From Nostoc sp. UHCC 0926 (lineage in GTDB: Bacteria; Cyanobacteriota; Cyanobacteriia; Cyanobacteriales; Nostocaceae), in NCBI RefSeq assembly GCF_028623165.1, contig NZ_CP117772.1, positions 868,001-932,000 of the forward strand: a stretch of 64,000 nt of DNA. Reading direction: 5' to 3'. Both the position numbers and the translations under genes were made by a program. This document shows, one piece after another, positions 54,223-64,000 of the stretch. The first letter of the stretch is position 1, and every line of letters starts with the position of its first letter. The notes beneath the pieces were generated by a model. It was not told where the DNA came from and did no database searches. It saw only the letters and a list, made by a program, of their open reading frames with translations.

Positions 54223-54762
54223 GGAAGTACTCCTTCTAATGAATGAATTGTGTTACGAACGCTCAAGCTTACGGCTCAGATAAAGCAGGCGTTCATGCCG
54301 TTTCTAGATAGACAAGTGTGACAAATTTTGAACATTAAGCTTGTTGGGAACACTTTGCGAGGTACGCTCCGCTTTAATTATCCCACATTCCGCACTTCAA
54401 AATGCAATACATTGATGTTTCAAAGAATATTACTAATAGCAGCTAACTACTTAAGTATTAATACTGAGATTGTCTTGGTAGGCTTGCGATCGCTACATAA
54501 CCAATTTTTCGGATTTTATTATGTAGTCCAAATGTAGTGCAAAGCGTAAATATTTAGCAATTATCTGTCGAGAACTACTTAGATTCACGCGTTTAATTAG
54601 CTTTGGAAGTCCGATTAAAATGTATCACTAACTACTACTTAAAAACCGTAATATTTTGATAAGAGATGGAGCAGAAAATAAAGATGAAGAACCATTAAGA
54701 GAATTTTTTTGCTAAAAAAGTGAGAAAATTAGGAGAAAGCTTTTATAAATCAAATCAAAGAA
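54223..54762. other. Intergenic region with a stray piece of the GMC oxidoreductase 3' end
   Basis: No gene is supported. At about 54380-54410 the plus strand contains ATCCCACATTCCGCACTTCAA, an inverted copy of the 3' end of the GMC oxidoreductase gene at about 56107-56127. It continues as codons NAIH and a stop, which looks like the natural end of that gene. The rest is AT-rich flank of the IS1634-like element. Confidence 0.5.
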
Positions 54763-55923
54763 ATGACTGCTCAAAAAGAAGAACCATTCATTAAAAATTT
54801 GGCTCACTTAGGAATAGTAGCTGGAATTATTGATGAGATAGGAATAGTAGAGAAAATCAATGACCTGCTAGGAACTGATCCGAGAGAAAGAGTTAATGCA
54901 GGGGAAGTTGGAAATGAATCAGATAAAGCAGCTTTTGGCAAAATTTTAGTAGAGTATTCTAAGCAAATAAATTTGGAAAGTATTATGGTAGCTGATAGTG
55001 CGTTATATAGCGAAAATAACTTGAAGTTAATGGAGAATATAAAATGGATAAGTCGAGTACCGTTAACCATAAAAAAAGCGAAAAATTTAGTTAAAAGATT
55101 AACAAATGTAGAATTGAAAAAAACTGAACAAAAAGAATATAGTTATCAAGAAGAAAAAGTAACTTATGGGGGGATAGAGCAAAGATGGATACTAGTAGAA
55201 AGCCCAGAGAGGAAAAAAGCAGATTTAAAGAAGTTATCTCTAAAAATTCAGTCAGAATCAATCAAAGTTACAAAACAAATAGCTAAGTTAGTAAAAGAGG
55301 AATTTGACCATTCATCGTCAGCAATGTCTAAAATCAAAGAAATTGAATCAAAACTCAAATATCACCAAATCACTGAAATACAAATTATTCAGCATCAAAC
55401 TAAAGAGCAAAAAGTCTTTTATAAAGTTTGTGCTAAATTGATAGAAAGTCAAGAATTAATTACGGAAAATCAAAACTCTTCTGGAAGGTTTATTTTAGCA
55501 ACTAATATTCGGGACATGAAAGATTTAGACGCTTCCGAAATACTCAGAATATATAAACAACAGCAATCTTGTGAGCGGGGATTTAGATTTCTGAAAGACC
55601 CCTTATTTTTTGCAGATAGTCTTTTTGTGAAAAATCCTGAAAGAGTAGAGACAATGATGATGTTAATGGGATTGTGTCTTTTGGTTTATAATCTAGGACA
55701 AAGACAACTAAGAAGCTCTTTAAAAATCCCAGAAGCCACAGTTAAAAATCAACTAAATAAATTAACTGAATGTCCTACTTTACGGTGGATATTTCAATGT
55801 TTTCAAGGGATTCACGTTTTGATTCTGCAAGGAATTAAGCGAATTATTAATTTGACAAAAGAACGTTGTCGAATTTTACAATTCCTTCCTACTTTTTGCC
55901 ATAAATATTATTTATTGGCTTAA
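54763..55923 (+). pseudogene. IS1634-family transposase with internal deletion
   Basis: The 386-aa frame joins a short N-terminus (LAHLGIVAGIIDEIGIVEKI) directly to the catalytic half (MVADSALYSENNLKLMENIK, SGRFILATNIRDMKDLDASE, IYKQQQSCERGFRFLKDPLF). This is the IS1634 type, with the terminal Glu in the last motif. About 100-150 residues appear to be missing between GTDPRERVNAG and the SDKAAFGKILVEY stretch. No clear terminal repeats were found. It adjoins the broken GMC oxidoreductase gene. Confidence 0.75.
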
Positions 55924-56444
55924 AAATATCTGATAAATTATTGAACAAATTGTTCTAATAATTGAAATTAAATATTCTTATATAACTAGCTTTTAAAATA
56001 ATAAAGCTGGACATTTTTCTGCATAATTTATTTTTTTTGACTGTTATTTAGGTATCCAAATTATAATTTTATATTTTTTCTGAATGGAGTTTATTTATAC
56101 TACTAGTTGAAGTGCGGAATGTGGGATTATATCTGCTGCCTTCTCAGCAATCATGATAGTGGGTGCGTTTGTATTGCCTGTGGTGATTGTTGGCATGATG
56201 GAGGCATCAACGACACGCAATCCTTCAACCCCATGTACCCGCAACTCAGGATCGACTACCGCCATTGAGTCAATGCCCATTTTGCAGGTGCCAACCGGAT
56301 GCCATACAGTGCTGGAAGTATCGCGGATGTAAGCGGCTAATGCTTCATCACTAGTCACGTCGGCACCCGGAGCGATTTCCTCACCGCGAAACTCATCAAA
56401 AGCACTGCTGTGAAACAATTGGCGCATCAATTTAATTCCCTCAA

Positions 56445-57859
56445 CTCATATCTTGCACCTGGAAATTTGAATGTCAATTCCTTGACTAAGTGCCAGTTCT
56501 CTCAGGCGTTCAATGTCTTGTAAAAGAAGTAACACTACCAATTGTGGAAATATAGTTTGGAATGCGATTTCTGCTGCTTGTCCCCAATCAGGTAGGTTTG
56601 TAGAAGCGATCGCTGTGGATAAATAAGCCCAGTGTGCCAAAATATAAGAAATCAGGGACAATACCAAGCAACGATAAACGCCTAAAAGTGTCCCCTGCCC
56701 AAACCGATGTAACCCGAAACGGTGTTTCGCAGTTTTAAACCAACCCTCTATTCGCCACCGTCGTTTACCCCACCAAGAAATAGTACTAGCTTTGAGAGCT
56801 TTGGTTGAAATGACAAATCGTTTGACATATTTACCATCATCACGTTTAAAATAGTACCAGGATACATAGACAGGAAATTTCAAACCCCTCAAGCGAAGTT
56901 GTTGTCCACGTTTATGTAGTTGAGCAACACAGCGCCCATCTATTAACTTACGGGTACAAGCGATCCCAGCAATTATATGGTATTTCCGCTTTCGGACACC
57001 GTGTATAAATTCCACACTACCAAAGGCTGTATCTACAAGAACCATCACCTGGAAGTGCTTTGTTAGTTTTTTGGGCAAGCATTTGACCATTTTTAGTCCC
57101 AATTGTGCCGGGGACGGAGTCCCTTTTCCCTTCCAGACGCGAAAACTCCAGGGAACTCGCCACCGACCTACAACCAAATACACCACAACCAAGTGTAAAC
57201 CTCGTTTTCCGTTGTATACGCGGATTAAATTTTCAAATCCCTTAAACTTGCCAAACTTTTCCAGAGTTGTTAGGTCAATAATCACTTATAGAAATGGTTT
57301 ACGTCCTAAAGTCCGCTGCGACAAAATCTCCTTAATAACACGGTTACGGGTGGTACGAATTACACTTATAGTTGACCAATTGTAGATGTTGAGAAATCGA
57401 CTTAAGGCGCTGGCTGACTTACTTTTACTGTGCTCAGGTAGAGGATACCCCTCTGACTGCAAGAACAATCCCAACATTGCTTCAAGATTTTCTTGTTGGT
57501 AAGTAGAAGGCATCAATGACAGCAAGGTGTAAACTAAATTTTGGGCGTGGGCAAGAATTGAAACCATAGTTCTTGCTAATCTGTAATATGTTTCACGCCC
57601 TTTTTCTCACATTTTGGACAATTCCACAAATAAGCGCCATTCTCATAATTAACGATCGCCTGATCAACGACTCATTAGTTGGAACATCATACCTTGACAA
57701 AGCCTGCCATCGTCTTCCTCAACTAATTAAGTAACATTACTAGTTTTATAGTTCTTTAAACATCTAAGTAGCGATTAACCCTGACACTGCTTCTAATGTC
57801 TCATTTTTGTACTTTTTATCTGCTTTTTCTGAGTTGATTCGGTAGGTGCAAGATATAAG
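56445..57859 (-). mobile_element. IS4-like insertion sequence, 1415 bp
   Basis: Inverted ends CTCATATCTTGCACC and CTTATATCTTGCACC (read inward) are flanked by duplicated TCAA (56441-56444 and 57860-57863). It interrupts the GMC oxidoreductase gene, and removal restores LVEGIKL. Its transposase has an in-frame stop. Confidence 0.88.
56446..57567 (-). pseudogene. IS4-like transposase with in-frame TAA
   Basis: The first part (57286-57567) has PSTYQQENLEAMLGLFLQSE and ends RTLGRKPFL at a TAA. The same frame continues VIIDLTTLEKFGKFKGFENL (first catalytic Asp), VMVLVDTAFGSVEFIHGVRK (second Asp) and WWGKRRWRIEGWFKTAKHRF (Glu) to 56446. All three acidic residues are present, so only the stop codon separates this from an active enzyme. 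The final codons lie in the terminal repeat. Confidence 0.88.
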
Positions 57860-59277
57860 TCAACCAGCTTTTGCACATCGGCTTCACTTTGCAGATAGTT
57901 CATCTGCAACATCGGTGCATCTTTAGGATTAAGCGATTGGGCAGAACCCACGCTTCTCCCAAGGGGAGACGCCAAAGGCGAACGCGAACGCAACCCGACA
58001 CTTCCCATGTTTTGGAGACGGGTCAAAGAGACTGCACCCGTGAATCCTGAATCAGCGGCGGCATAGCCAGGTGGTAAGAGCTGAATGGAACCGAATAAAA
58101 ACTGTAAATCGGGTGCAACCGCTGAATTCCACTTGCTATGCAAAAATAATCCAGCTTCCCCGATACTACTGGTGCTGGCAAAGTGTAAATCCTGAGTTGC
58201 CTGGTATACCACAGGAAAGAAAATGTGGTCTTGCAGGTTTTGACCAACACCTGGCAGTTCGACGACAACAGAAATCCCTAATGTTTGTAAGTGTGCTGCA
58301 TCCCCAATGCCGGAAAGCATTAGCAGCTTGGGCGAATCGAACGCGCCCGCACTTAAAATCACTTCCCGCTCAACCCTGACTTGGTGCAGCATTCCCTCGT
58401 GCAGATATTCCACCCCAACGGCGCAGGTTCCCTCAAACAACAATCGAGTGACCAATGCCCCAGTCGTTATGGTCAAATTGCGACGCTGGAGAATGGGCAC
58501 AAGGAAGGCAGCAGCAGCACTGTGCCGTTTACCCTCCTTAATGGTGTGCTGATAGGGTCCGGCTCCTTCCTGCTACCGTTGAAATCAGGATTGTAGTCAA
58601 ATCCCATTGCCACACATGCCTCTACAAATCGTTGAGAAATTGCAGTAGGCGCAATGAGATCGGTAACGCTCAACTCCCCATCAACTCCGTGGTAGGCGGA
58701 GGCACCGCGTTGCTGGTGTTCAGATTTCTTGAAATAAGGCAAGACATCCTGGTAACTCCAACCGGGATTTCCCAACTCCTGCCAGTGATCATAATCATGA
58801 TGATTGCCTCGGACATACATCATGAAATTAATCGAACTGCTGCCTCCCAAGACTTTGCCACGGGAACAAAAGATTTTGCGATTATTCAAGAAGGGTTCTG
58901 GTTCAGAGAAATAGCTCCAGTCCACCTCTGAGCCTAGTAGATTGACGCACTCCGCTGGGATGAAAATCTCTGGTTTCGTATCTGGGTTACCCGCTTCGAG
59001 TAGTAACACAGTTGTGTCACTGTCTTCGGTTAGACGATTGGCAACCACACAACCTGCCGAACCTGCACCGATTACAATGTAGTCATAATTAGTCATAAAG
59101 TTCTCTTTTTCTGTTATCTGCAATGGATAAATGGAGTCAAGAATGAACTGATTTAAAGAGCGATTGCTGAATTTAACTGCGTACCAATGGTCTATCCACC
59201 AAATATTCTGCCAGAAACCAAACTTGCGTCTCATTGGTTCGCAGGACTTGGCTCACTAACAAATCGTTAAATTAGGA

Positions 59278-60090
59278 TTAATTTACAGCAGTGCTTCCTG
59301 CTTCAATCACTTTGGCAACCTCTTTTGGATGAGAGATAAAAGGAACATGACTGGAGTTAACTTCGGTTGTCTTAGCATTAATCCGTTTAGCCATAAATCG
59401 TTGAAGTTCAGGGTTGATGGCGCGATCGCTTTGAGTCACGAGAAACCAGGAAGGAATCCTTTTCCAGGCGATTTCATTCAGTGATTGCTCAAATGCTGCG
59501 CTAGCGATTGGCTTTTGGGTTGCTGCCATCACTCGCGCCTCAGCCTTCGATACGTCCTGGGCAAAAAATTTGTGAAACTTCCCGCGATCAATATAGAGAA
59601 AGTTTCCAGCATCAGATACGATCGCCGTGCTAATCGGAGCTGCTGCGTACCTTTTATTCAAATCACTCGTCTTTTCACCAACATCTGGTGCGAAAGCATT
59701 AACATAAACCAGAGCTTTCACCTGTGGATTGCCAGCCGCCGCACCCGTGATCACATTTCCACCATAGGAATGTCCAACTACTACAACAGAACCTTTCTGA
59801 TCCTCAATCACCCGCTTCGTCGTTGCCACATCATCAGCAAGCGAGGTGAGCGGAATCTGCACAGCGGTCACTCTGTAGCCATCCTGCTCTAACAATGGAA
59901 TGACGTGTTGCCATGATGTACCGTCAGCAAAAGCCCCATGAACGAGAACGATCGCAGGTTTAGAGTTGGACGCTTGAGGTAATTCCCTGGAGGTGGCTGA
60001 TGTTGGATGCATTGATATCCCAACGACAACACTTAATGCAAATAACCACAGCAACAATTTTTGAACTTTTTTCCATGTAAAAACCATCAT
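59278..60090 (-). CDS. Exported alpha/beta hydrolase
   Basis: The 270-aa product has a signal peptide (KLLLWLFALSVVVGISMHPT to SATS). The hydrolase fold has IVLVHGAFADGTSWQHVI, nucleophile elbow VVGHSYGGNVI, KALVYVNAFAPD, acid region VTQSDRAINPELQ and histidine in NSSHVPFISHPKEV. This type is frequent in cyanobacteria and proteobacteria as a periplasmic esterase-like protein of unknown substrate. It precedes the GMC gene by about 180 bases on the same strand. Confidence 0.9.
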   Translation of the reverse strand: MMVFTWKKVQKLLLWLFALSVVVGISMHPTSATSRELPQASNSKPAIVLVHGAFADGTSWQHVIPLLEQDGYRVTAVQIPLTSLADDVATTKRVIEDQKGSVVVVGHSYGGNVITGAAAGNPQVKALVYVNAFAPDVGEKTSDLNKRYAAAPISTAIVSDAGNFLYIDRGKFHKFFAQDVSKAEARVMAATQKPIASAAFEQSLNEIAWKRIPSWFLVTQSDRAINPELQRFMAKRINAKTTEVNSSHVPFISHPKEVAKVIEAGSTAVN

Positions 60091-60204
60091 TGCGATCGCC
60101 TCTATATTCTTGCTAAATTGCTGAAATCTCTGGTTCTTGTTATCTGTATAGAAGTTATGAAATACTCCCCGCTGAAATATTTGTCGGGATAAGCATTAAA
60201 AACT

Positions 60205-60762
60205 TTAATTATTTGCAGCAACAACGGCTGCTATTATCTGCTCAACGGCCCAGCGATCAAGATAGCGAATTCCATTAATAAACAAAGCGGGTGCAGCCTC
60301 CACTCGACTTCGCAGTCCACCTTCGATGTCTGCCTTGATCCGATTGACATACGTTCGCTTGGATAAATCCTGCAAAAATTGAGAAATATCAAGTCCTGAA
60401 CGATTGGCATACTCCACTAGATAGCCATTTCCCAACTCCTGTTGATGGATAAACAGCATCTCATGCATTTGCCAAAACTGCCCTTGAGCCGCTGCTGCTT
60501 CTGCGGCTTCCGCTGCCCGTTGAGCATATGGATGAATCTGTACCTGAGGAAAATGACGGAAGATAAAACCTAAATTGTTTTCTCCAAACGAAACCTTCAA
60601 TTGCTGTTGAGCAACTTTAATCAATCGATAGACGTTGGCACTTTGAAAACATTCATAATCTCCATACATGACGAATACTACAGCAGCATTCAGTACACCT
60701 TGAATATGATCCTGGGTTGAAGGCAGAACGAATAGAGAACGATTATCACGGTCGTAAGTCAT
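60205..60762 (-). CDS. DsbA-like thioredoxin-fold protein lacking the CxxC motif
   Basis: From ATG 60762 the 185-aa product has a DsbA/FrnE-type fold. The active-site region is VMYGDYECFQSANVYRLIKV, where relatives usually have YECPYC. Only the first cysteine remains. IFRHFPQVQIHPYAQRAAEA, AAQGQFWQMHEMLFIHQQEL, DPRVEAAPALFINGIRYLDR-like (the cis-Pro loop in the last) fit the family. There is no signal peptide, so it is cytoplasmic. With a single cysteine it cannot act as a normal disulfide oxidase; a glutathione-type or binding role is possible. Confidence 0.85.
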   Translation of the reverse strand: MTYDRDNRSLFVLPSTQDHIQGVLNAAVVFVMYGDYECFQSANVYRLIKVAQQQLKVSFGENNLGFIFRHFPQVQIHPYAQRAAEAAEAAAAQGQFWQMHEMLFIHQQELGNGYLVEYANRSGLDISQFLQDLSKRTYVNRIKADIEGGLRSRVEAAPALFINGIRYLDRWAVEQIIAAVVAANN

Positions 60763-61003
60763 CTTTCGGTTTGTATTAAGCAAACTTAAGTCTCACAAAC
60801 CAACTGCACCAACATCGCTATGGATTCAATATAGACAATTGACTCTCTCTTGTCGTCAACTCTGGGTTGACATTTTTGTACAATCGAGTGATGGATGAAC
60901 CTGTCCATCTCGCAGTGGAAGGTTGTCTCCAACTTTAGTTGGAGTCTAAAGCCAATCTAAAGGGGAAAAGTCAAAGGTTCACTCCCTTTCCCCTTTTCCT
61001 CAC

Positions 61004-61633
61004 TTATAAACTGACAATCCCACGCTTAACAGCAGTAATCACGGCTTGTGTGCGATCGCTCACGCCCAGTTTGCTCAAAATGCGATTCACATGCAATTTG
61101 ACAGTGCTTTCACCAATACTCAAAACAGTCCCAATTTCTTGATTACCCATTCCTTGTGCCATCAAACGCAGCACTTCCAACTCTCGCTCACTGAGTTCTG
61201 GATTGCTCATTCGCTGCAATAATTTTGCCCCCACTTCTGGTGGAATATATTTCTGACCATTATGAATGGCGCGAATCGCATTTAAAAGCTCGCCAGGTTT
61301 AGCATCCTTAAGCAGATAGCCTTGAGCACCCGCGTGTAAACCGCGATAGATGTCTTCATCGCCATCGTAGGTTGTGAGTACCGCGATTCGAGCCTGCTTA
61401 AATTCAGCACAAATCGCCATAATGGCTTCAACACCTCCCATTTTGGGCATTCGTAAATCCATTAGTGTGACATCAGGTTGGTATTCTCGAAACGCGTCGA
61501 TCGCCTGTTGCCCATCTTCAGCTTGAGCGATCACTGTCATTTCTGGAGCGCGGTTAATGATGGTTGCTAGACCCTTTCTGACTATGGCATGGTCGTCAAC
61601 AATTAGCACCCGAATCGTAGTGGATTGGCTCAT
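61004..61633 (-). CDS. NarL/LuxR-family response regulator
   Basis: From ATG 61633 the 209-aa product has a receiver domain (VLIVDDHAIVRKGLATIINR, phospho-acceptor in VTLMDLRMPKMGG, K in LLKDAKPGE) and a C-terminal LuxR-type helix-turn-helix (LSERELEVLRLMAQGMGNQE, IGTVLSIGESTVKLHVNRIL). It starts 8 bases behind the stop of the histidine kinase gene, so the two form a two-component pair in one operon. It may control the adjacent hydrolase and oxidoreductase genes. Confidence 0.95.
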   Translation of the reverse strand: MSQSTTIRVLIVDDHAIVRKGLATIINRAPEMTVIAQAEDGQQAIDAFREYQPDVTLMDLRMPKMGGVEAIMAICAEFKQARIAVLTTYDGDEDIYRGLHAGAQGYLLKDAKPGELLNAIRAIHNGQKYIPPEVGAKLLQRMSNPELSERELEVLRLMAQGMGNQEIGTVLSIGESTVKLHVNRILSKLGVSDRTQAVITAVKRGIVSL

Positions 61634-61641
61634 TGTAATTC

Positions 61642-64000
61642 TCACTCTCGATTGATAGTGACAATAATTTCTGTTCCTTGACCCGGTTCGCTTTGAATCC
61701 TTAGTTGTGCGCTAATGCGCTCTGCTCGTTCGCTCATTCCTAATAAGCCAAACCCACCGCTCGAAGGAATGCTACCCACTCCAAAGCCCCTACCATCGTC
61801 TTTAATCTGTAAGATACACTGTGTCTCGTTGTACACTAACTCAACCCGAATTTCGCCAGCACTTGCGTATTTAATCGCATTGGTTAATGCTTCCTGTCCA
61901 ATTCTGAGTAAGTTATTCTCGACTTCAGTTGGTAAGGAATAGACTGTACCCTGAGTTTCGCAAATCAGAGCCGTGTCGGTCGTTGATCGCATTTGAGCCA
62001 CAATCCGATGCAAGGCACTCTCTAAATTACCTTCTTCTAGTAGCCGCGGACGGAGTGCTGATACGGATCGCCGTGCCCCTGCCAGCCCAGCGCGTGCTAG
62101 TTCCTCAATCATTTCCAGATGTACTTGGGTTGCTTCCGGGTCATCCGCCAGCACTTGTGTTGCTGCTCCAACCTGAAGCAGAATACCTGTGAAGGATTGA
62201 GCCAGTGTATCATGAATTTCTCGCGCCATCCGGTTGCGTTCTTCCAGAATGGAAGCTGCTTCAGCGAGTTTGCGATCGCTAATGTCTGTGATCAGACTGT
62301 AGAAGCCTCTCACTTGAGCATTGTCATCGAAATCAGGGATCAAGGTCGCGCTGATGCACCGCTTACCAAGCGGAAAAGGGATTTCTGCTTCTAGAGGTAC
62401 AGTTTGCCCTTCAAACACCTGATTAATGTACGGTTCAACCCGTTGAAAAACCGCCTCACCGAGAAGTTGACGAACAGGGTTGCCCAGAATTTCATTGCGG
62501 CTACGGTTAAACCAAACCTCATAGGTACGGTTGATGAATTGATAACACCAATTGGCATCTACATAGCTGATCAGAACTGGTAGAGCGTCGGCAATCAGTC
62601 GTAATTCCTGTTCTCGGTCGCGCAGTTCTGCTTCGCTTTGCTGTAAAGCTGCTGTTCGTTCTGCCACCTGAAGTTCCAGGGTAAGGTTGTATTCGGTTAA
62701 GAGTTTCTCAGATCGTCTCCGCTCTGTAATGTCTTGAAAAGCTACGATTGCATAAGCCACGTCACCCTGTTCGTCAAAAACTGGAGTTCCCCATGCCTCA
62801 ATTGGAATAGTTATGTTGTTTCGGCGAATTTCCATGTCATCAACCGTGGTGCGTTCACCTCTTAATGCACGGACAATTGGCAGTTGGTCACTTGGATATT
62901 TTTCATTTGTTCCCGCCCGATAAAACTGATAAACCTCTGCATACCGATCTGGTGTTACGGCAGGATCGACACCTTTGCCCACTAGCTGAATTCTCCGTTG
63001 ATTGGCATAATAAGGGTGACCCCTTGCATCCAATACTGCAATGGCTACTGGAACTGCTTCTAGAAATTGAGCCATTCTACTTTCACTCTTCCGTAGGTTT
63101 GAGTAGAGCTTGGCATTTTGAATCGCGATCGCTGCCTGAGTAGATAGAAGATTCAGAAGTTGCGATCGATCCGGTGTAAATACTCCAGTTGCTAACTGAT
63201 TTTCTAAATACAACACACCGACGAGCTTACTTTGGTTTAATAGTGGCAAGCAAAGGATAGACTGGGTTTGGTGGCATTGAATGTATGGTTCATTGATAAA
63301 ATTACCTTCACGAGTTGCATTATTTAAGATGACTGATTCATGCGTTCTGATCACATACTGAATGATTGATTTGGGTAAGCGATCTGCCATTGGCATTGAT
63401 CGCATTACTCGTGTAGTACAAACCTGCTCACCCTCATTGAGTTCACAAGCAGCCTCGATTTTCCATTCGCCTGCATTTTCCAAAAGCAAGCATCCGGTTT
63501 GGGCACCCGCATTCTCAATTAATATCTGCATCAAGGAATGGAGTAACTGATCCAGTTCAATTTCACTCGAAATCGCTTGAGATGTCTTCATTACCGTTGC
63601 TAAATCGAAAGCAATGGATGAGGTATTCAAGGTAGTTCCAGTATTGGTGCGAATTGGTGTGTTAGCTATACCCAGCGAGTCAGGGAAAAACTGTGCAAAA
63701 CCTCTCTCTAAATCGTTGACCTTTGCCGTTGCTCCCCAGCGTTGATAGCAGTAGTGAGCTTCTTTCATGTAGATCTGGGCAAACTTTTCTCGACCACGCG
63801 CCAGATAAAATTTGGCGGCTAACTCATAGGCTAATGCTTCTTCTTGGATATATTCATTTTCCTTTGCTCCCTGAATTGCTTGCTCATAAAATTCTTCTGC
63901 CTCAAGCAACTGACCCAAAACTCGTGCAGTCTCTGCTTGTACCAAATGGTATTTATGCAAATAATTCATCGGCGCGTGATGTGCCCATAGCCGCATTTTC
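61642..64000 (-). CDS. Multidomain sensor kinase, 3' part (5' end outside window)
   Basis: The visible 785 residues are open at the right edge. The first 110 (YHLVQAETARVLGQLLEAEE, YLARGREKFAQIYMKEAHYC) are helical TPR-like repeats typical of the end of AAA-ATPase/TPR regions. A GAF domain follows (about 135-300, LCLPLLNQSKLVGVLYLENQ), then two PAS domains (about 310-430 and 465-590). The kinase core is HisKA_3 with the phospho-histidine in MAREIHDTLAQSF and HATPase (IGQEALTNAIKYA, DDGRGFGVG, GFGLLGMSERA). Such proteins in cyanobacteria often begin with a Ser/Thr kinase domain and an AAA ATPase; that part is not visible. It pairs with the NarL-type regulator downstream. Confidence 0.92.
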   Translation of the reverse strand, partial: KMRLWAHHAPMNYLHKYHLVQAETARVLGQLLEAEEFYEQAIQGAKENEYIQEEALAYELAAKFYLARGREKFAQIYMKEAHYCYQRWGATAKVNDLERGFAQFFPDSLGIANTPIRTNTGTTLNTSSIAFDLATVMKTSQAISSEIELDQLLHSLMQILIENAGAQTGCLLLENAGEWKIEAACELNEGEQVCTTRVMRSMPMADRLPKSIIQYVIRTHESVILNNATREGNFINEPYIQCHQTQSILCLPLLNQSKLVGVLYLENQLATGVFTPDRSQLLNLLSTQAAIAIQNAKLYSNLRKSESRMAQFLEAVPVAIAVLDARGHPYYANQRRIQLVGKGVDPAVTPDRYAEVYQFYRAGTNEKYPSDQLPIVRALRGERTTVDDMEIRRNNITIPIEAWGTPVFDEQGDVAYAIVAFQDITERRRSEKLLTEYNLTLELQVAERTAALQQSEAELRDREQELRLIADALPVLISYVDANWCYQFINRTYEVWFNRSRNEILGNPVRQLLGEAVFQRVEPYINQVFEGQTVPLEAEIPFPLGKRCISATLIPDFDDNAQVRGFYSLITDISDRKLAEAASILEERNRMAREIHDTLAQSFTGILLQVGAATQVLADDPEATQVHLEMIEELARAGLAGARRSVSALRPRLLEEGNLESALHRIVAQMRSTTDTALICETQGTVYSLPTEVENNLLRIGQEALTNAIKYASAGEIRVELVYNETQCILQIKDDGRGFGVGSIPSSGGFGLLGMSERAERISAQLRIQSEPGQGTEIIVTINRE

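Larger units (their letters stand above)
56095..59096 (-). pseudogene. GMC oxidoreductase (choline dehydrogenase type) in pieces
   Basis: From ATG 59096 the N-terminus carries the FAD-binding motif DYIVIGAGSAGCVVANRL and GGSSSINFMMYVRGN. A frameshift near 58560-58575 moves reading to a frame with LQRRNLTITTGALVTRLLFE, the GMC signature GAFDSPKLLMLSGIG and LPGVGQNLQDH. This frame breaks at LVD 57864 where an IS4-like element (56445-57859) is inserted. The C-terminal part, 56095-56440, continues EGIKLMRQLF to DTSSTVWHPVGTCKMG and TGNTNAPTIMIAEKAADI, with the active-site His. Residues LRSRSPLASPLGRSV are encoded by a short dispersed repeat inserted in frame (57950-57995). The last residues (SALQLVV) are altered. 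The gene is thus broken in several ways. Confidence 0.9.

Noticed and set aside
57071..57385. 104-codon plus-strand frame
   Set aside because: It is antisense to the IS4-like transposase.

Overview
The window looks like chromosome or large plasmid of a filamentous, probably heterocyst-forming cyanobacterium (Nostocales). The evidence is the many HIP1 octamers (gcgatcgc), short dispersed palindromes and heptamer repeats of the Nostoc type, a vanadium-nitrogenase-type gene, a CAAD domain (a cyanobacterial and plastid membrane-anchor domain), large hybrid kinases and a heavy load of insertion sequences and MITEs. I saw no rRNA, tRNA or CRISPR array.

Region 1 (1-5.3 kb) is the most unusual part. 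An intact VnfD core (vanadium nitrogenase alpha chain, cofactor and P-cluster ligands present) is fused through four near-identical 41-residue repeats to a C-terminal CAAD domain with two predicted membrane helices. VnfG, VnfK, VnfE and VnfN are not in the window. Divergently across a 1.1-kb AT-rich gap lies a NifH/VnfH-like gene whose nucleotide-binding motifs are altered (the signature P-loop lysine is arginine), then an unknown 128-aa gene and an XRE-type regulator with the start of a PBP-like domain. This may be a membrane-tethered nitrogenase-like system of unknown job.

Region 2 (5.3-10 kb) holds IS630 debris, a beheaded aldo/keto reductase, small secreted or TPR proteins and a MITE. Region 3 (10-27 kb) is a signalling block: outer-membrane barrel, two hybrid histidine kinases, a coiled-coil protein, an OmpA-type membrane protein, a Ras-like small GTPase, and a partner-switching set (RsbW-like kinase, REC-PP2C phosphatase cut by an ISKra4-like element, STAS antagonist). 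Region 4 (27-42 kb) is an exopolysaccharide block: PIG-L deacetylase, BcsA-like GT2 synthase, three DUF3131 proteins and a GH26-like protein. It is split by a defence or integron-like island (35.8-40.7 kb) with an integrase remnant, a TIR-domain gene interrupted by two ISs (one carrying a third element), an antitoxin fragment, a toxin-like pair and attC-like repeats.

Region 5 (42.8-45.7 kb) has a methyltransferase-like gene, an IS701-like remnant with a MITE inside it, and an AIPR-like protein. Region 6 (45.7-64 kb) is a block of small oxidoreductases and hydrolases (alpha/beta hydrolases, MOSC, SDR, cupin, GMC oxidoreductase, DsbA-like), partly decayed by a group II intron, an IS4-like element and an IS1634-like element. 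It ends with a NarL-type response regulator and its multidomain kinase, which runs off the right edge.
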